Part shown: positions 7,769-13,770 of the stretch, in pieces
Position numbering within the stretch: the stretch's first letter is position 1
How the letters are laid out: the number at the start of each line of letters is the position of its first letter
Source of the DNA: JBDTVS01 sp040007095
GTDB lineage: Bacteria; Acidobacteriota; Vicinamibacteria; Vicinamibacterales; CAVVIG01
Direction of reading: 5' to 3'
Length of the DNA stretch: 13,829 nt
NCBI GenBank assembly: GCA_040007095.1
Contig: JBDTVS010000221.1
Location: 1-13,829, forward strand
Translations under genes and position numbers: made by a program
Notes under the pieces: model-generated
What the model saw: the letters and a program-made list of their open reading frames with translations, nothing else
Told to the model about the DNA's origin: nothing
Databases searched by the model: none

Positions 7769-9076
7769 CTAGACGGACTCGACTTCCTCGATTTGGAGAT
7801 CAGCGTCCTGAAACGGAAGACCACCGGTCAGCTCCGGCGCCTGCAGCATGCGGGGCACGCGGTCGATCGGCTCGAGCGCCTTGATCTCTTCCCCGCCGTT
7901 TGCCGCGTGAAGGTCTTTGAGCTTGCGCGCCTTGACGAGGACGTTGCCTTCGAGCGAGCCGACCGCAAGGTTGTACGCCTCGAGGCTCGACTTCAGCTTC
8001 GTGCCGAGCGAATCGAAGTGCCCACCCAGCACGCGCACCGAATCGTAGAGGTTGCGCCCCAACTCGCCAATCTTCCGGGCGTTCTCCTCCATGGCCTGCT
8101 GTTGCCACCCGTATGCCACCGCCCGCAGCAACGCGATGAGCGTGGTCGGACTCGCGGGAATGACGCGCTGCTCGACGCCGAACTCGATCAGCGACGCATC
8201 CTGTTCGAGGGCGGCGCTGAAGAACATCTCGCCGGGCAGGAACATCACCACGAAATCCGGGCTCGGGTGAACGTGCGCGGCGTAGCCCTTGGCCGCCAGC
8301 TGCGACACGTGTGTGCGGACCTGCTTGGCGTGGTCGGCGAGCAGCGCCTGCCTCGCCGCCTCGTCGGGCGCGTCGAGCGCCTTCAGATACGCGTCGAGCG
8401 GCGCCTTGGCATCGATCACGACGTGCTTGCCGCCGGGCAGCCGGACGATGACGTCGGGCCGCATGCGGCGTTCGGCATCAGTGGCCGTAATCGTCGTCTG
8501 CTCCTCGAAATCGCAGCGCTCGAGCATCCCAGCCAGCTCGATCACGCGCTTCAGCTGCAGTTCGCCCCAGCGCCCGCGCACGCCCGGCCGCTTGAGCGCA
8601 TCAACCAGGCGGCCGGTCTGGCTGCGCAATTCCTGGCCGGTCGAGTCGAGCGAGGCGATCCGCTCGATGAGCGTCGTGCTTGTCTCGGCCCGCCGGCGCT
8701 CGGATTCGCGGATCTCCCGATCCACTTGATCGAGCGTTCTCGCAAGCGGCGCGAGCAGGCTCTCGACGGCCTGCTTGCGCGCGTCGAGATCAGCGGCGGC
8801 CTCGGTGCGCGCTTCGCGCAACCGCGTTTCCGCCAGGTCGAGAAACGCCCGGTTGTTGGTTTTGAGCGCCTCAGCCGACAAGGCCTGGAACGTCTCGCGC
8901 AGCTTGGCGTCGGCGTGCTCGTGCAGTCTGGCGCGCTCGGCAAAGACGGCCCGCTCGCGTTCCAGCTCGCTGCGGAGAAGCGCCAAGGCCGGACGACCGG
9001 CGAGCCATCCCACGAATACGCCGATGCCAAGGCCAAGGACGAGAATGACAATCAGCGAGATGGGTTCGATGGCCAC
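7769..9076 (-). CDS. rmuC: RmuC family DNA recombination protein
   Basis: A 435-residue RmuC homologue. The family limits inversions and rearrangements at short repeats and is thought to act as, or with, a structure-specific nuclease. The N-terminus (residues 5-27) is a single membrane anchor. A long charged coiled coil spans about 31-160. The conserved RmuC domain follows, with the signature VRGRWGELQLKRVIELAGM (166-184). RMRPDVIVRLPGGKHVVIDAK (204-224) carries Asp208 and the Asp222-x-Lys224 pair expected of a PD-(D/E)xK-like core. The start is GTG at 9076; no in-frame ATG or strong Shine-Dalgarno lies just upstream, so the exact start is less certain than the gene. The stop abuts the ATG of the YgjP-like gene, forming a two-gene unit. 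About 150-250 bases upstream is the three-copy direct repeat (9222-9322), which could belong to its control region. Confidence 0.95.
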   Translation of the reverse strand: MAIEPISLIVILVLGLGIGVFVGWLAGRPALALLRSELERERAVFAERARLHEHADAKLRETFQALSAEALKTNNRAFLDLAETRLREARTEAAADLDARKQAVESLLAPLARTLDQVDREIRESERRRAETSTTLIERIASLDSTGQELRSQTGRLVDALKRPGVRGRWGELQLKRVIELAGMLERCDFEEQTTITATDAERRMRPDVIVRLPGGKHVVIDAKAPLDAYLKALDAPDEAARQALLADHAKQVRTHVSQLAAKGYAAHVHPSPDFVVMFLPGEMFFSAALEQDASLIEFGVEQRVIPASPTTLIALLRAVAYGWQQQAMEENARKIGELGRNLYDSVRVLGGHFDSLGTKLKSSLEAYNLAVGSLEGNVLVKARKLKDLHAANGGEEIKALEPIDRVPRMLQAPELTGGLPFQDADLQIEEVESV

Positions 9077-9134
9077 TAGTATCGCACTTTCGGAATGTGC
9101 CGACGATTGGGTTCAGAGACGCGTAGGGCTGGTC

Positions 9135-9193
9135 GGGCAGGGCCTGGTGGGGTAGGCAGGACCAGTGGACCGGCCGGCGCACTCGCCCTGCCC
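9135..9193. repeat. 9-base inverted repeat upstream of rmuC
   Basis: GGGCAGGGC (9135-9143) is matched by its exact reverse complement GCCCTGCCC (9185-9193) across 41 bases. A shorter dyad, CTGGT (9144-9148) with ACCAG (9161-9165), lies inside. The loop is long and no T-run follows, so a terminator for the upstream four-cysteine gene (stop at 9372) is unlikely in canonical form. It could be a folded leader in the rmuC transcript or chance in GC-rich DNA. Confidence 0.3.
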
Positions 9194-9221
9194 TGGCCAA
9201 TCCGCTCGATTCGCCATATGT

Positions 9222-9322
9222 GCCTCACATGACCTAACGCTGACACTGAAAAACGATACAAATGGCCTCGTATGACCTAAACAAGTGCGTTAGACAGAGT
9301 TTAGATTCCTCATATACCCTAA
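9222..9322. repeat. three direct 16-base repeats at 42-43 base period
   Basis: Copy 1 is GCCTCACATGACCTAA (9222-9237), copy 2 GCCTCGTATGACCTAA (9265-9280) and copy 3 TCCTCATATACCCTAA (9307-9322). Copies 1 and 2 agree at 14 of 16 bases; copy 3 agrees with each at 12 of 16. Start-to-start distances are 43 and 42 bases, close to four helical turns, so the copies would face the same side of the DNA. The intervening 26-27 bases are unrelated to each other. The whole stretch is distinctly AT-richer than its surroundings. It lies in the 295-base spacer 9077-9371 between the four-cysteine gene (stop 9372) and rmuC (start 9076). No gene is supported in this spacer. A regulator binding array for rmuC is the simplest reading. 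Confidence 0.55.
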
Positions 9323-9371
9323 TTTTTCAAACTGCCACATTGACCCACGTGTCCGATTTGCGCACCTGCTC

Positions 9372-9905
9372 CTACCGGGACACCACGAAGGGCAGCCACG
9401 ATTCGGGGAAGTGGAGTTCGCCAGCGTGCACCGCGGCAGCGACCACGCGCTCCCGGGCGGCGCCCTCTAGCTGATGTCGTCTCAGCCCTTCGCCGATCGC
9501 CTGCAGCGCGTGTCGGGCCGTAATCTGCGCCTGACGCCGCCGATTCGCGAACCGGCCGACTCCAGCGTGCGAGATAACGCGAGCGGCGGCGCGGTCCGCC
9601 TTGAGCATCGACAGCCGCACCTGGTCTACGGCATGAAACGGCAATGCCTCTTGAAATCGTGCCTCCGACGCCGTGTCGAGCTGACCGGCTGCCTCGAGTG
9701 CCTTCTCGCGATCCAGATCGAGCCGATAGCATTGGAAACAAAGAGCTTGCCGCGCCACACCCTGGCCAGCTGAGGCGGCTTGCCGCAGTCGTTCCCGGCA
9801 TCCGTCACATAGTCGCCTGGGTCGCCTGCCTTCGAGCTCACCGCCAGGAAAGGAAATCCACTCGTTCTCGGGCGTTTGCATAATCTCTGACAGGTGGGTG
9901 GCCAT
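9372..9905 (-). CDS. hypothetical protein with CxxC...CxxC zinc-ribbon-like motif
   Basis: A 177-residue protein that I do not recognise by name. Near the N-terminus it has CDGC (33-36) and CFQC (56-59), a four-cysteine arrangement C-x2-C-x19-C-x2-C that would suit a structural zinc site. The rest is Ala/Arg/Gln-rich and mainly helical (VDQVRLSMLKADRAAARV at 93-110, then FANRRRQAQITARHALQAIG). A short hydrophobic tail follows, with HFPESWLPFVV near the end. There is no signal peptide. The start is taken as ATG 9905; a second in-frame ATG at 9881 (MQTPENEWISF) is an equally usable alternative, since neither has a good Shine-Dalgarno. The longer opening from 10025 gives an implausible leader. 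A -10-like TACACT sits 8 bases before 9905 and a dyad just beyond it. The role is unknown; nucleic-acid or protein binding through the zinc site is a guess from the motif. Confidence 0.8.
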   Translation of the reverse strand: MATHLSEIMQTPENEWISFPGGELEGRRPRRLCDGCRERLRQAASAGQGVARQALCFQCYRLDLDREKALEAAGQLDTASEARFQEALPFHAVDQVRLSMLKADRAAARVISHAGVGRFANRRRQAQITARHALQAIGEGLRRHQLEGAARERVVAAAVHAGELHFPESWLPFVVSR

Positions 9906-9913
9906 ATGCGAAC

Positions 9914-9946
9914 AGTGTAGGGGGGAGGTGTGACAGGTCAGGTCAC
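9914..9946 (-). promoter_or_regulatory. candidate promoter and GTGAC dyad for the four-cysteine gene
   Basis: Read on the minus strand, CTGACC (-35-like), a 16-base spacer and TACACT (-10-like, 9919-9914) precede ATG 9905 by 8 bases, which would place the transcript start at or next to the start codon. Overlapping the -35 region is a dyad, GTGAC (9930-9934) with GTCAC (9942-9946), 7 bases apart, that could be an operator. Both hexamers match consensus at only 4 of 6 positions. Confidence 0.35.
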
Positions 9947-10026
9947 TGCGGCGAGTGCGAATCAGACGCGCGCGATCGGGCGTCTGACGAACGCCGCTTC
10001 GGACCGAAACCGTCGAGGGGCACAAG

Positions 10027-10052
10027 CGGAATCACGGAATCAGCCGGAATCA
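10027..10052. repeat. three copies of CGGAATCA at a stop codon
   Basis: CGGAATCA occurs at 10027-10034, 10035-10042 and 10045-10052. Read on the minus strand this is TGATTCCG three times, the first TGA being the stop of the ProXp-ala-type gene. The array therefore gives stop codons in two frames just beyond the end. It looks like local slippage duplication; no function is evident. Confidence 0.6.
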
Positions 10053-10547
10053 GGCAGTGACGTACTGCACCGGATTGCCGCAGCCGGCGAGAAAGGCGTC
10101 GAAGTCCGCGCGAGCCAGCGTAATGGTCACCGTGTTGATGTTCGGGTGAAACGACACGCGGTCCGCCGTTTTCAGGTCCCGATCGATCACGACGCGAACC
10201 CCGTGACTCGGATCGTGTATCAACCCGAACGGCGAGACCGACCCGGGCGTCACGCCCAGGTGCGTCATCAGACGTTCCGGCGATCCGAAGCTCAGCTTGC
10301 CGTCGCCAATCTGATCGGCCAGCGCTCGCAAGTCGGCCCGCTTCGAGTGCCGGATGATGAGCAGGTAATGGTGGGTGCCCTTCTGGTTGCGAACGAACAG
10401 GTTCTTGAAATGCATCGCGTCGATGCCCGCCCAATGGGCGGCCGCCTCGTCGACGGTCGCCACGGCCTCGTGCTCGTGGCGAACGAACGCGATGCCGAGC
10501 GCGCTCAAGCGTGCGTACACGGATTCTTCCTGCGTCGTTATCGGCAT
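10050..10547 (-). CDS. prolyl-tRNA editing protein, YbaK/EbsC domain (ProXp-ala-like)
   Basis: A 165-residue free-standing trans-editing enzyme of the YbaK/EbsC superfamily, in the PrdX/ProXp-ala group. By family knowledge it hydrolyses mischarged Ala-tRNA(Pro) in the cytoplasm. Motifs: HFKNLFVRNQKGTHHYLLI (46-64) with the conserved catalytic-site Lys48, LSFGSPERLMTHLGVTPGSVS (85-105, the substrate-pocket loop ending in PFGLI), and VSFHPNINTVT (131-141), the C-terminal FHP-N signature. The length is right for a complete single-domain member, with no prolyl-tRNA synthetase attached. The start is ATG 10547, preceded on its strand by GGGGAGG about 10 bases upstream, a good Shine-Dalgarno. It lies 36 bases after the stop of the VOC gene on the same strand, so cotranscription is possible although the functions are unrelated. 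Confidence 0.92.
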   Translation of the reverse strand: MPITTQEESVYARLSALGIAFVRHEHEAVATVDEAAAHWAGIDAMHFKNLFVRNQKGTHHYLLIIRHSKRADLRALADQIGDGKLSFGSPERLMTHLGVTPGSVSPFGLIHDPSHGVRVVIDRDLKTADRVSFHPNINTVTITLARADFDAFLAGCGNPVQYVTA

Positions 10548-10583
10548 CGCGGTTCGGCCTCCCCAGGCGTCGTCATCAGAGCG

Positions 10584-11669
10584 TCAGTGCTCTCGGGGTG
10601 GCGTGGGCGCCGGCTGCGGCTGCTGCAAGATGAGGAACAGATTGTTCGGGTCCGGCGCCACGGCGAGCCGCCACGGTCTGGTGCCGAATACCATCCGGAC
10701 AGGAACGCCCCCGGTCGAGACGACACGGCTGCCCTCGGCGCTCACGGCGCCGAGCGTCGCGTCGAGATCACGCAGCGTAAGTTGCAGGCGGTAGGAACCA
10801 GGGTCCTGTACGCGCGATGGCACGGGCACCGCCGCGGAGCCGATGCCCTTGAACTCGATGAATTCGATCGTCAACGTCGAGCCTGGCACCCTGGCCATCG
10901 ACAATCGGTATTCTCCGGTCTCTGGCAGACCAGCCATTCGCATCACCCGCACATTTTTTGTAAAGGGACCAATCGCCCCCTGAATCCCGAACACCCTCTG
11001 ATAGTACGCGGCGGTCCGCTCGATGTCCGCCACGGTCAGACGCAATCGGATCTCGACGATGTTGCTGTCGGCGGTCGTGGCCGTGGTGGGGACGGGATCC
11101 ACTTGCACGAGCTCGACGTAATGCCCGTCAGGATCCTGAACGGTGACTGCGCGCGTTTTGGTCGTCGCACTCATCGCGATCGGCGCCCCACCGGTCGTCA
11201 CGACAGGCACGCGCGCCTTCTGCAACGACCGGAACGCGGCGTCGATATCGCGGACCGTGAGGATGAGCGTCGCCGCGCCCGGATCCTGATAACGACGATG
11301 GATGGCTTTTCGCTCGGTGTTGGCGATCTCGACGAGCTCGACGCCGCAGCGGACTCCTGGCATCCGCGCGCCGATGAAGCGCAGACGGGCCTGGGGAAGA
11401 CCGTGCAGGTTCAGATGGCCTGGGTCCGTGTCCCAGGGCAGGGCGCCCTGAGGCGGCGCCGGCACGAGATCGAGGCCGAGCAGTCCGTGGTAGAACGCCG
11501 CGGCCCTATCGAGATTCTCGACGATGGGACTCACGTGACACGCGCCGACCACCGGCCCGGCCGGTTCGTTCGGCGCTTGCGCCACCAGGCCCACACTGGC
11601 TGCGCCGCTGACCGTGAGGCAAGCCGCGACGAGGCAGGGCAGAGCGACCTTCTTGTTCAATCGCGTCAT
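10584..11669 (-). CDS. exported protein with two tandem VOC (glyoxalase-like) domains
   Basis: A 361-residue protein of the vicinal oxygen chelate superfamily (glyoxalase I, dioxygenases, bleomycin resistance). A basic start (MTRLNKK) and hydrophobic stretch 8-30 form a Sec signal with probable cleavage after VAQA near 32, so it should act outside the cytoplasm. VOC unit 1 spans about 44-190 and contains ACHVSPIVENLDRAAAFYHGLLGL, VELVEI and QDPDGHYVELVQ. Its His45, Glu112 and Glu186 are positioned like metal ligands. VOC unit 2 spans about 204-349 and repeats the pattern (LTVADIERTAAYYQRVFGI), but its last strand reads NNLFLILQQ, lacking the terminal Glu. The segments LTVRDIDAAF and LTLRDLDATL mark the internal duplication. 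The start is ATG 11669, 5 bases after AGGAG, rather than an upstream in-frame TTG at 11684. The reaction is unknown; most likely a single metal site in unit 1. Confidence 0.88.
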   Translation of the reverse strand: MTRLNKKVALPCLVAACLTVSGAASVGLVAQAPNEPAGPVVGACHVSPIVENLDRAAAFYHGLLGLDLVPAPPQGALPWDTDPGHLNLHGLPQARLRFIGARMPGVRCGVELVEIANTERKAIHRRYQDPGAATLILTVRDIDAAFRSLQKARVPVVTTGGAPIAMSATTKTRAVTVQDPDGHYVELVQVDPVPTTATTADSNIVEIRLRLTVADIERTAAYYQRVFGIQGAIGPFTKNVRVMRMAGLPETGEYRLSMARVPGSTLTIEFIEFKGIGSAAVPVPSRVQDPGSYRLQLTLRDLDATLGAVSAEGSRVVSTGGVPVRMVFGTRPWRLAVAPDPNNLFLILQQPQPAPTPPREH

Positions 11670-11713
11670 AGAAGCTCCTGACAATTAACAGCCAAGCAGG
11701 GCGCGCGGCGCCA

Positions 11714-11749
11714 ATTCTACGCGGGTTCCCGGGGCCGATCGACCCGCGT
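11714..11749 (-). promoter_or_regulatory. candidate promoter with 8-base dyad upstream of the VOC gene
   Basis: The minus strand reads TAGAAT (11719-11714), a 5-of-6 match to a -10 box, about 45 bases before the VOC start. This allows a leader of about 35-40 bases that includes the AGGAG. Directly upstream, ACGCGGGT (11719-11726) is repeated inverted as ACCCGCGT (11742-11749), 15 bases apart, covering the region where the -35 should be. The dyad looks like an operator. The -35 hexamer itself is poor (TCGATC). The rest of the spacer 11670-11856 shows no gene. Confidence 0.4.
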
Positions 11750-11856
11750 GAACATTTGATTGCGCTTTGACGGCCGATTCCTGCCGCTGCCCCGCGATCG
11801 ATCTCACCCTTTGGGACCCACGGGCGACCCGACCTCCGGCAGTCCCACGGTTCGGG

Positions 11857-12639
11857 TCATTTCCAGAAAAAGTACACGGTGATGGCCCAGGCCAGGACGA
11901 TCACGAAGAGGCGCACGTGGCGGCGGTCGATCAGTCTGGCGGTGGACGCGCCCGCATAGCCGCCGACGATGCCACCGACCATCATGGTCACACCGGGCTG
12001 CCAGGCAATCGCACCGGTGACAACGAACGTCATCAGCGCGACGCCATTGAGCGCCGCGGCGAGGACGTGCTTCAGTCCGTTCATCTCGTGAATATCCGTC
12101 ATCCCCGCCAGCGTCATCGTCGCCAGCATCATCATCCCCATGCCGCCGCCGAAGAACCCCCCATAGATTGCGATGACGAACTGCCCCACCAGCGCCCAGG
12201 CTGGCACGCGCGTCTGCGATCGAAATCCCCGGCCGCGAGGCGTCAACTGCTCGCCGAGCGTAAAGGTCGCGGCGGCGAGGAGCATGAGCCATGGGAGAAA
12301 GCGCAGGAAGCTGGAGTCGGAGGTGCGCACGAGCGTCAAGGCGCCGATGAGCCCGCCTAGAAAGCTGACGGTCGAAAGCGGGAGCAGCACGTGCCGACTC
12401 GCGCCGATCTCGCGACGATACGCGAGCGCGCTCGACAGCCCGCCCGGCCACGTCGCGAAGGTCGCGGTCGCATTGGCCATGACGGGCGTGACGCCCACGC
12501 TGAGCAGCGCCGGCAGGCTGATGAACGCGCCGCCGCCGGCGACCGAATTCAGCGCGCCGGCCAGTACGCCGGCACCGAACAGCACGAGTGAGGATGAAAC
12601 AGTCAGTGGCGCAGATCTCGCTCGGCGACAGCCGTTCAT
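11857..12639 (-). CDS. TauE/SafE (TSUP) family membrane permease
   Basis: A 260-residue polytopic inner-membrane protein of the TSUP family, whose members move sulfite, sulfonates, sulfoacetate or related organic anions; the substrate here cannot be told. The two family half-repeats are visible: ALNSVAGGGAFISLPALL (29-46) in the first half, followed by TPVMANATATFATWPGG (51-67), and YGGFFGGGMGMMMLATM (159-175) in the second. About seven to eight hydrophobic segments are present, ending in a helix that runs to the final FFWK. The start is ATG 12639; open frame continues upstream to 13188 but crosses the divergent regulator and is rejected. A -10-like TACAAT (12647-12642) is so close to this ATG that a transcript from it would begin inside the frame, so a slightly later start or another promoter is possible. 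The gene is divergent from a WYL regulator with 40 bases between starts. Confidence 0.9.
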   Translation of the reverse strand: MNGCRRARSAPLTVSSSLVLFGAGVLAGALNSVAGGGAFISLPALLSVGVTPVMANATATFATWPGGLSSALAYRREIGASRHVLLPLSTVSFLGGLIGALTLVRTSDSSFLRFLPWLMLLAAATFTLGEQLTPRGRGFRSQTRVPAWALVGQFVIAIYGGFFGGGMGMMMLATMTLAGMTDIHEMNGLKHVLAAALNGVALMTFVVTGAIAWQPGVTMMVGGIVGGYAGASTARLIDRRHVRLFVIVLAWAITVYFFWK

Positions 12640-12679
12640 GCATTGTACCGGGATCTTCTCCACCTGTAGAATTGGCGGA
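12640..12679. promoter_or_regulatory. 40-base divergent control region
   Basis: The spacer between the permease ATG (12639, - strand) and regulator GTG (12680, + strand) is only 40 bases. On the + strand TAGAAT (12667-12672), a 5-of-6 match to a -10 box, ends 7 bases before the GTG, predicting a leaderless regulator transcript. On the - strand TACAAT (12647-12642) has TCTACA 17 bases upstream. The two putative promoters overlap, so a protein bound here would affect both genes. Confidence 0.4.
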
Positions 12680-13672
12680 GTGCCGCGTAACGCTGAAGTG
12701 ATCCGCCAGTGGACGATTCTTCGCGCGATCGAGCAGGCGCGCACCGGCGGCGTCATCATCGACGACCTGGCGTCGCAATGCGGCGTGACGACGCGAACGA
12801 TTCGCCGCGACCTGCAAGCCCTCGAAGAAGCCGGATTTCCTCTGTACGATGACCGCTCCCACAACGACGGCCGCACCCGCTGGGCGATCAACGGCCAGGC
12901 GTTTCGCGTGGTCACCGCGGGGTTGACGCTGTCGGAGCTGTGCGCCTTGTATTTCAGCCGGACGCTGCTCGAAGCGCTCTCGGGCACGCCGTTCCGCGAC
13001 GATCTGGAAAGCGCGTTCGAGAAGCTGAGCGCCGGGCTGGCGCCGCACATGAAGCGGTTTCTCGACCAGTTGCCGCGTGTGCTGGCCTCGAAGCCCGACC
13101 CGATGCGCAAACGGGACGACCCGCGGCAGCAGCGCCTGGCCGCCCGTCTCCTCGAAGCGACGCTGCACCTGCGGCAGGCATCGATCACGTACTACTCGCA
13201 ATCGAGCGATCGCACGAAGGTCTATCTCGTGCATCCGTATCGGCTGGCCCACGCTCAGGGCGGTTTGTATCTACTCGCCTACGTCCCCGAATACGGCGAG
13301 ATCCGGACGTTTGCGCTGGAGCGCATTCGCGAAGCCTCGCTGCTTGACGAGCGATTCACCCCGATCGAGGAGCTGTCGGACGCGGCCTTTCCGCATTCGC
13401 TCGGCGTCTATTCCGGCCCGCCCGAACGCGTGGAGGTCGAGTTTCAGCCGGCAGTCGCCGAGTATGTCGGGTCCCGCGAATGGCATCAATCGCAGCGCAC
13501 CGAGCCGGTCAGCGGTGGTGGCTTGCGCATGACGCTCGATGTCTGCGTCGACCGCTCACTTCAAAGTTGGATTCTCAGCTTCGGCCAGTTCGCGCGCGTC
13601 CTCTCACCCGAACACCTCGCCCACACCATCGCGGCACAGTTCGACGAAGCGGGCGCCCAGTATCGCAAATGA
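12680..13672 (+). CDS. WYL-domain transcriptional regulator with DeoR-type HTH
   Basis: A 330-residue DNA-binding regulator. The N-terminal winged helix-turn-helix spans about 5-60, with recognition region LASQCGVTTRTIRRDLQALE (30-49), typical of HTH_11/DeoR-like WYL proteins. A linker region (70-150) precedes the WYL domain at about 155-225. The WYL hallmark appears as GGLYLLAYVPEYGEIRTFAL (194-213), with LYL in the place of WYL and the Arg-containing FALERI following. A WCX-type C-terminal extension (VEVEFQPAVAEYV to FGQFARVLSPEHLA) completes the usual architecture. WYL domains sense ligands, often nucleic acid or small molecules. The start GTG at 12680 fits the family N-terminus (PRNAEVIRQW). 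GGCGGA lies directly against it with no spacing, so it is a poor ribosome site, while a -10-like box 7 bases upstream suggests leaderless initiation. It probably regulates itself and perhaps the divergent permease. Confidence 0.93.
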   Translation: MPRNAEVIRQWTILRAIEQARTGGVIIDDLASQCGVTTRTIRRDLQALEEAGFPLYDDRSHNDGRTRWAINGQAFRVVTAGLTLSELCALYFSRTLLEALSGTPFRDDLESAFEKLSAGLAPHMKRFLDQLPRVLASKPDPMRKRDDPRQQRLAARLLEATLHLRQASITYYSQSSDRTKVYLVHPYRLAHAQGGLYLLAYVPEYGEIRTFALERIREASLLDERFTPIEELSDAAFPHSLGVYSGPPERVEVEFQPAVAEYVGSREWHQSQRTEPVSGGGLRMTLDVCVDRSLQSWILSFGQFARVLSPEHLAHTIAAQFDEAGAQYRK

Positions 13673-13744
13673 CGTGCGGCGGCGTGCCCGGGCGACAGCC
13701 TTCGTGTGCGTTGTGTTCCTGGTGATTCAAAAACCACCTTGGGA

Positions 13745-13760
13745 GCGTCCGAGCGGACGC
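13745..13760. terminator. hairpin between convergent gene ends (possible terminator)
   Basis: GCGTCC (13745-13750) pairs with GGACGC (13755-13760) over a GAGC tetraloop. It lies 73 bases after the WYL gene stop and 10 bases beyond the stop of a possible minus-strand gene at the right edge. On the minus strand five T bases follow about 11 bases after the stem, too far for a classical intrinsic terminator. The rest of 13673-13770 shows no gene. Confidence 0.3.
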
Positions 13761-13770
13761 GGAGGAAGAC

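Noticed and set aside
7319..9079. 586-codon open frame on the + strand opposite rmuC and the YgjP-like gene
   Set aside because: It spans two well-supported minus-strand genes and has no domain pattern of its own.
9222..9322. Possible short CRISPR array (three repeats with about 26-base spacers)
   Set aside because: The repeats are only 16 bases and diverged, shorter than usual CRISPR repeats, and no cas gene is present; an operator array is more likely.
9262..9474. 70-codon + strand open frame over two of the direct repeats
   Set aside because: It runs into the 3' end of the four-cysteine gene on the other strand, lacks a Shine-Dalgarno, and its ASYDL/SSYTL resemblance merely reflects the DNA repeat; the first repeat copy lies outside it.
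9930..11681. 583-codon open frame on the + strand opposite the VOC and tRNA-deacylase genes
   Set aside because: Antisense shadow; Arg/His/Asp-rich low-complexity translation with no family signature.
11812..11847. TGGGAC/GTCCCA inverted repeat after the permease stop as a terminator
   Set aside because: The stem is only 6 bases with a 24-base loop and no T-tract follows on the minus strand.
12640..13188. Upstream extension of the TSUP permease frame
   Set aside because: The extension lies wholly antisense to the WYL regulator, is Arg/Ser-rich, and precedes the family-typical N-terminus at ATG 12639.
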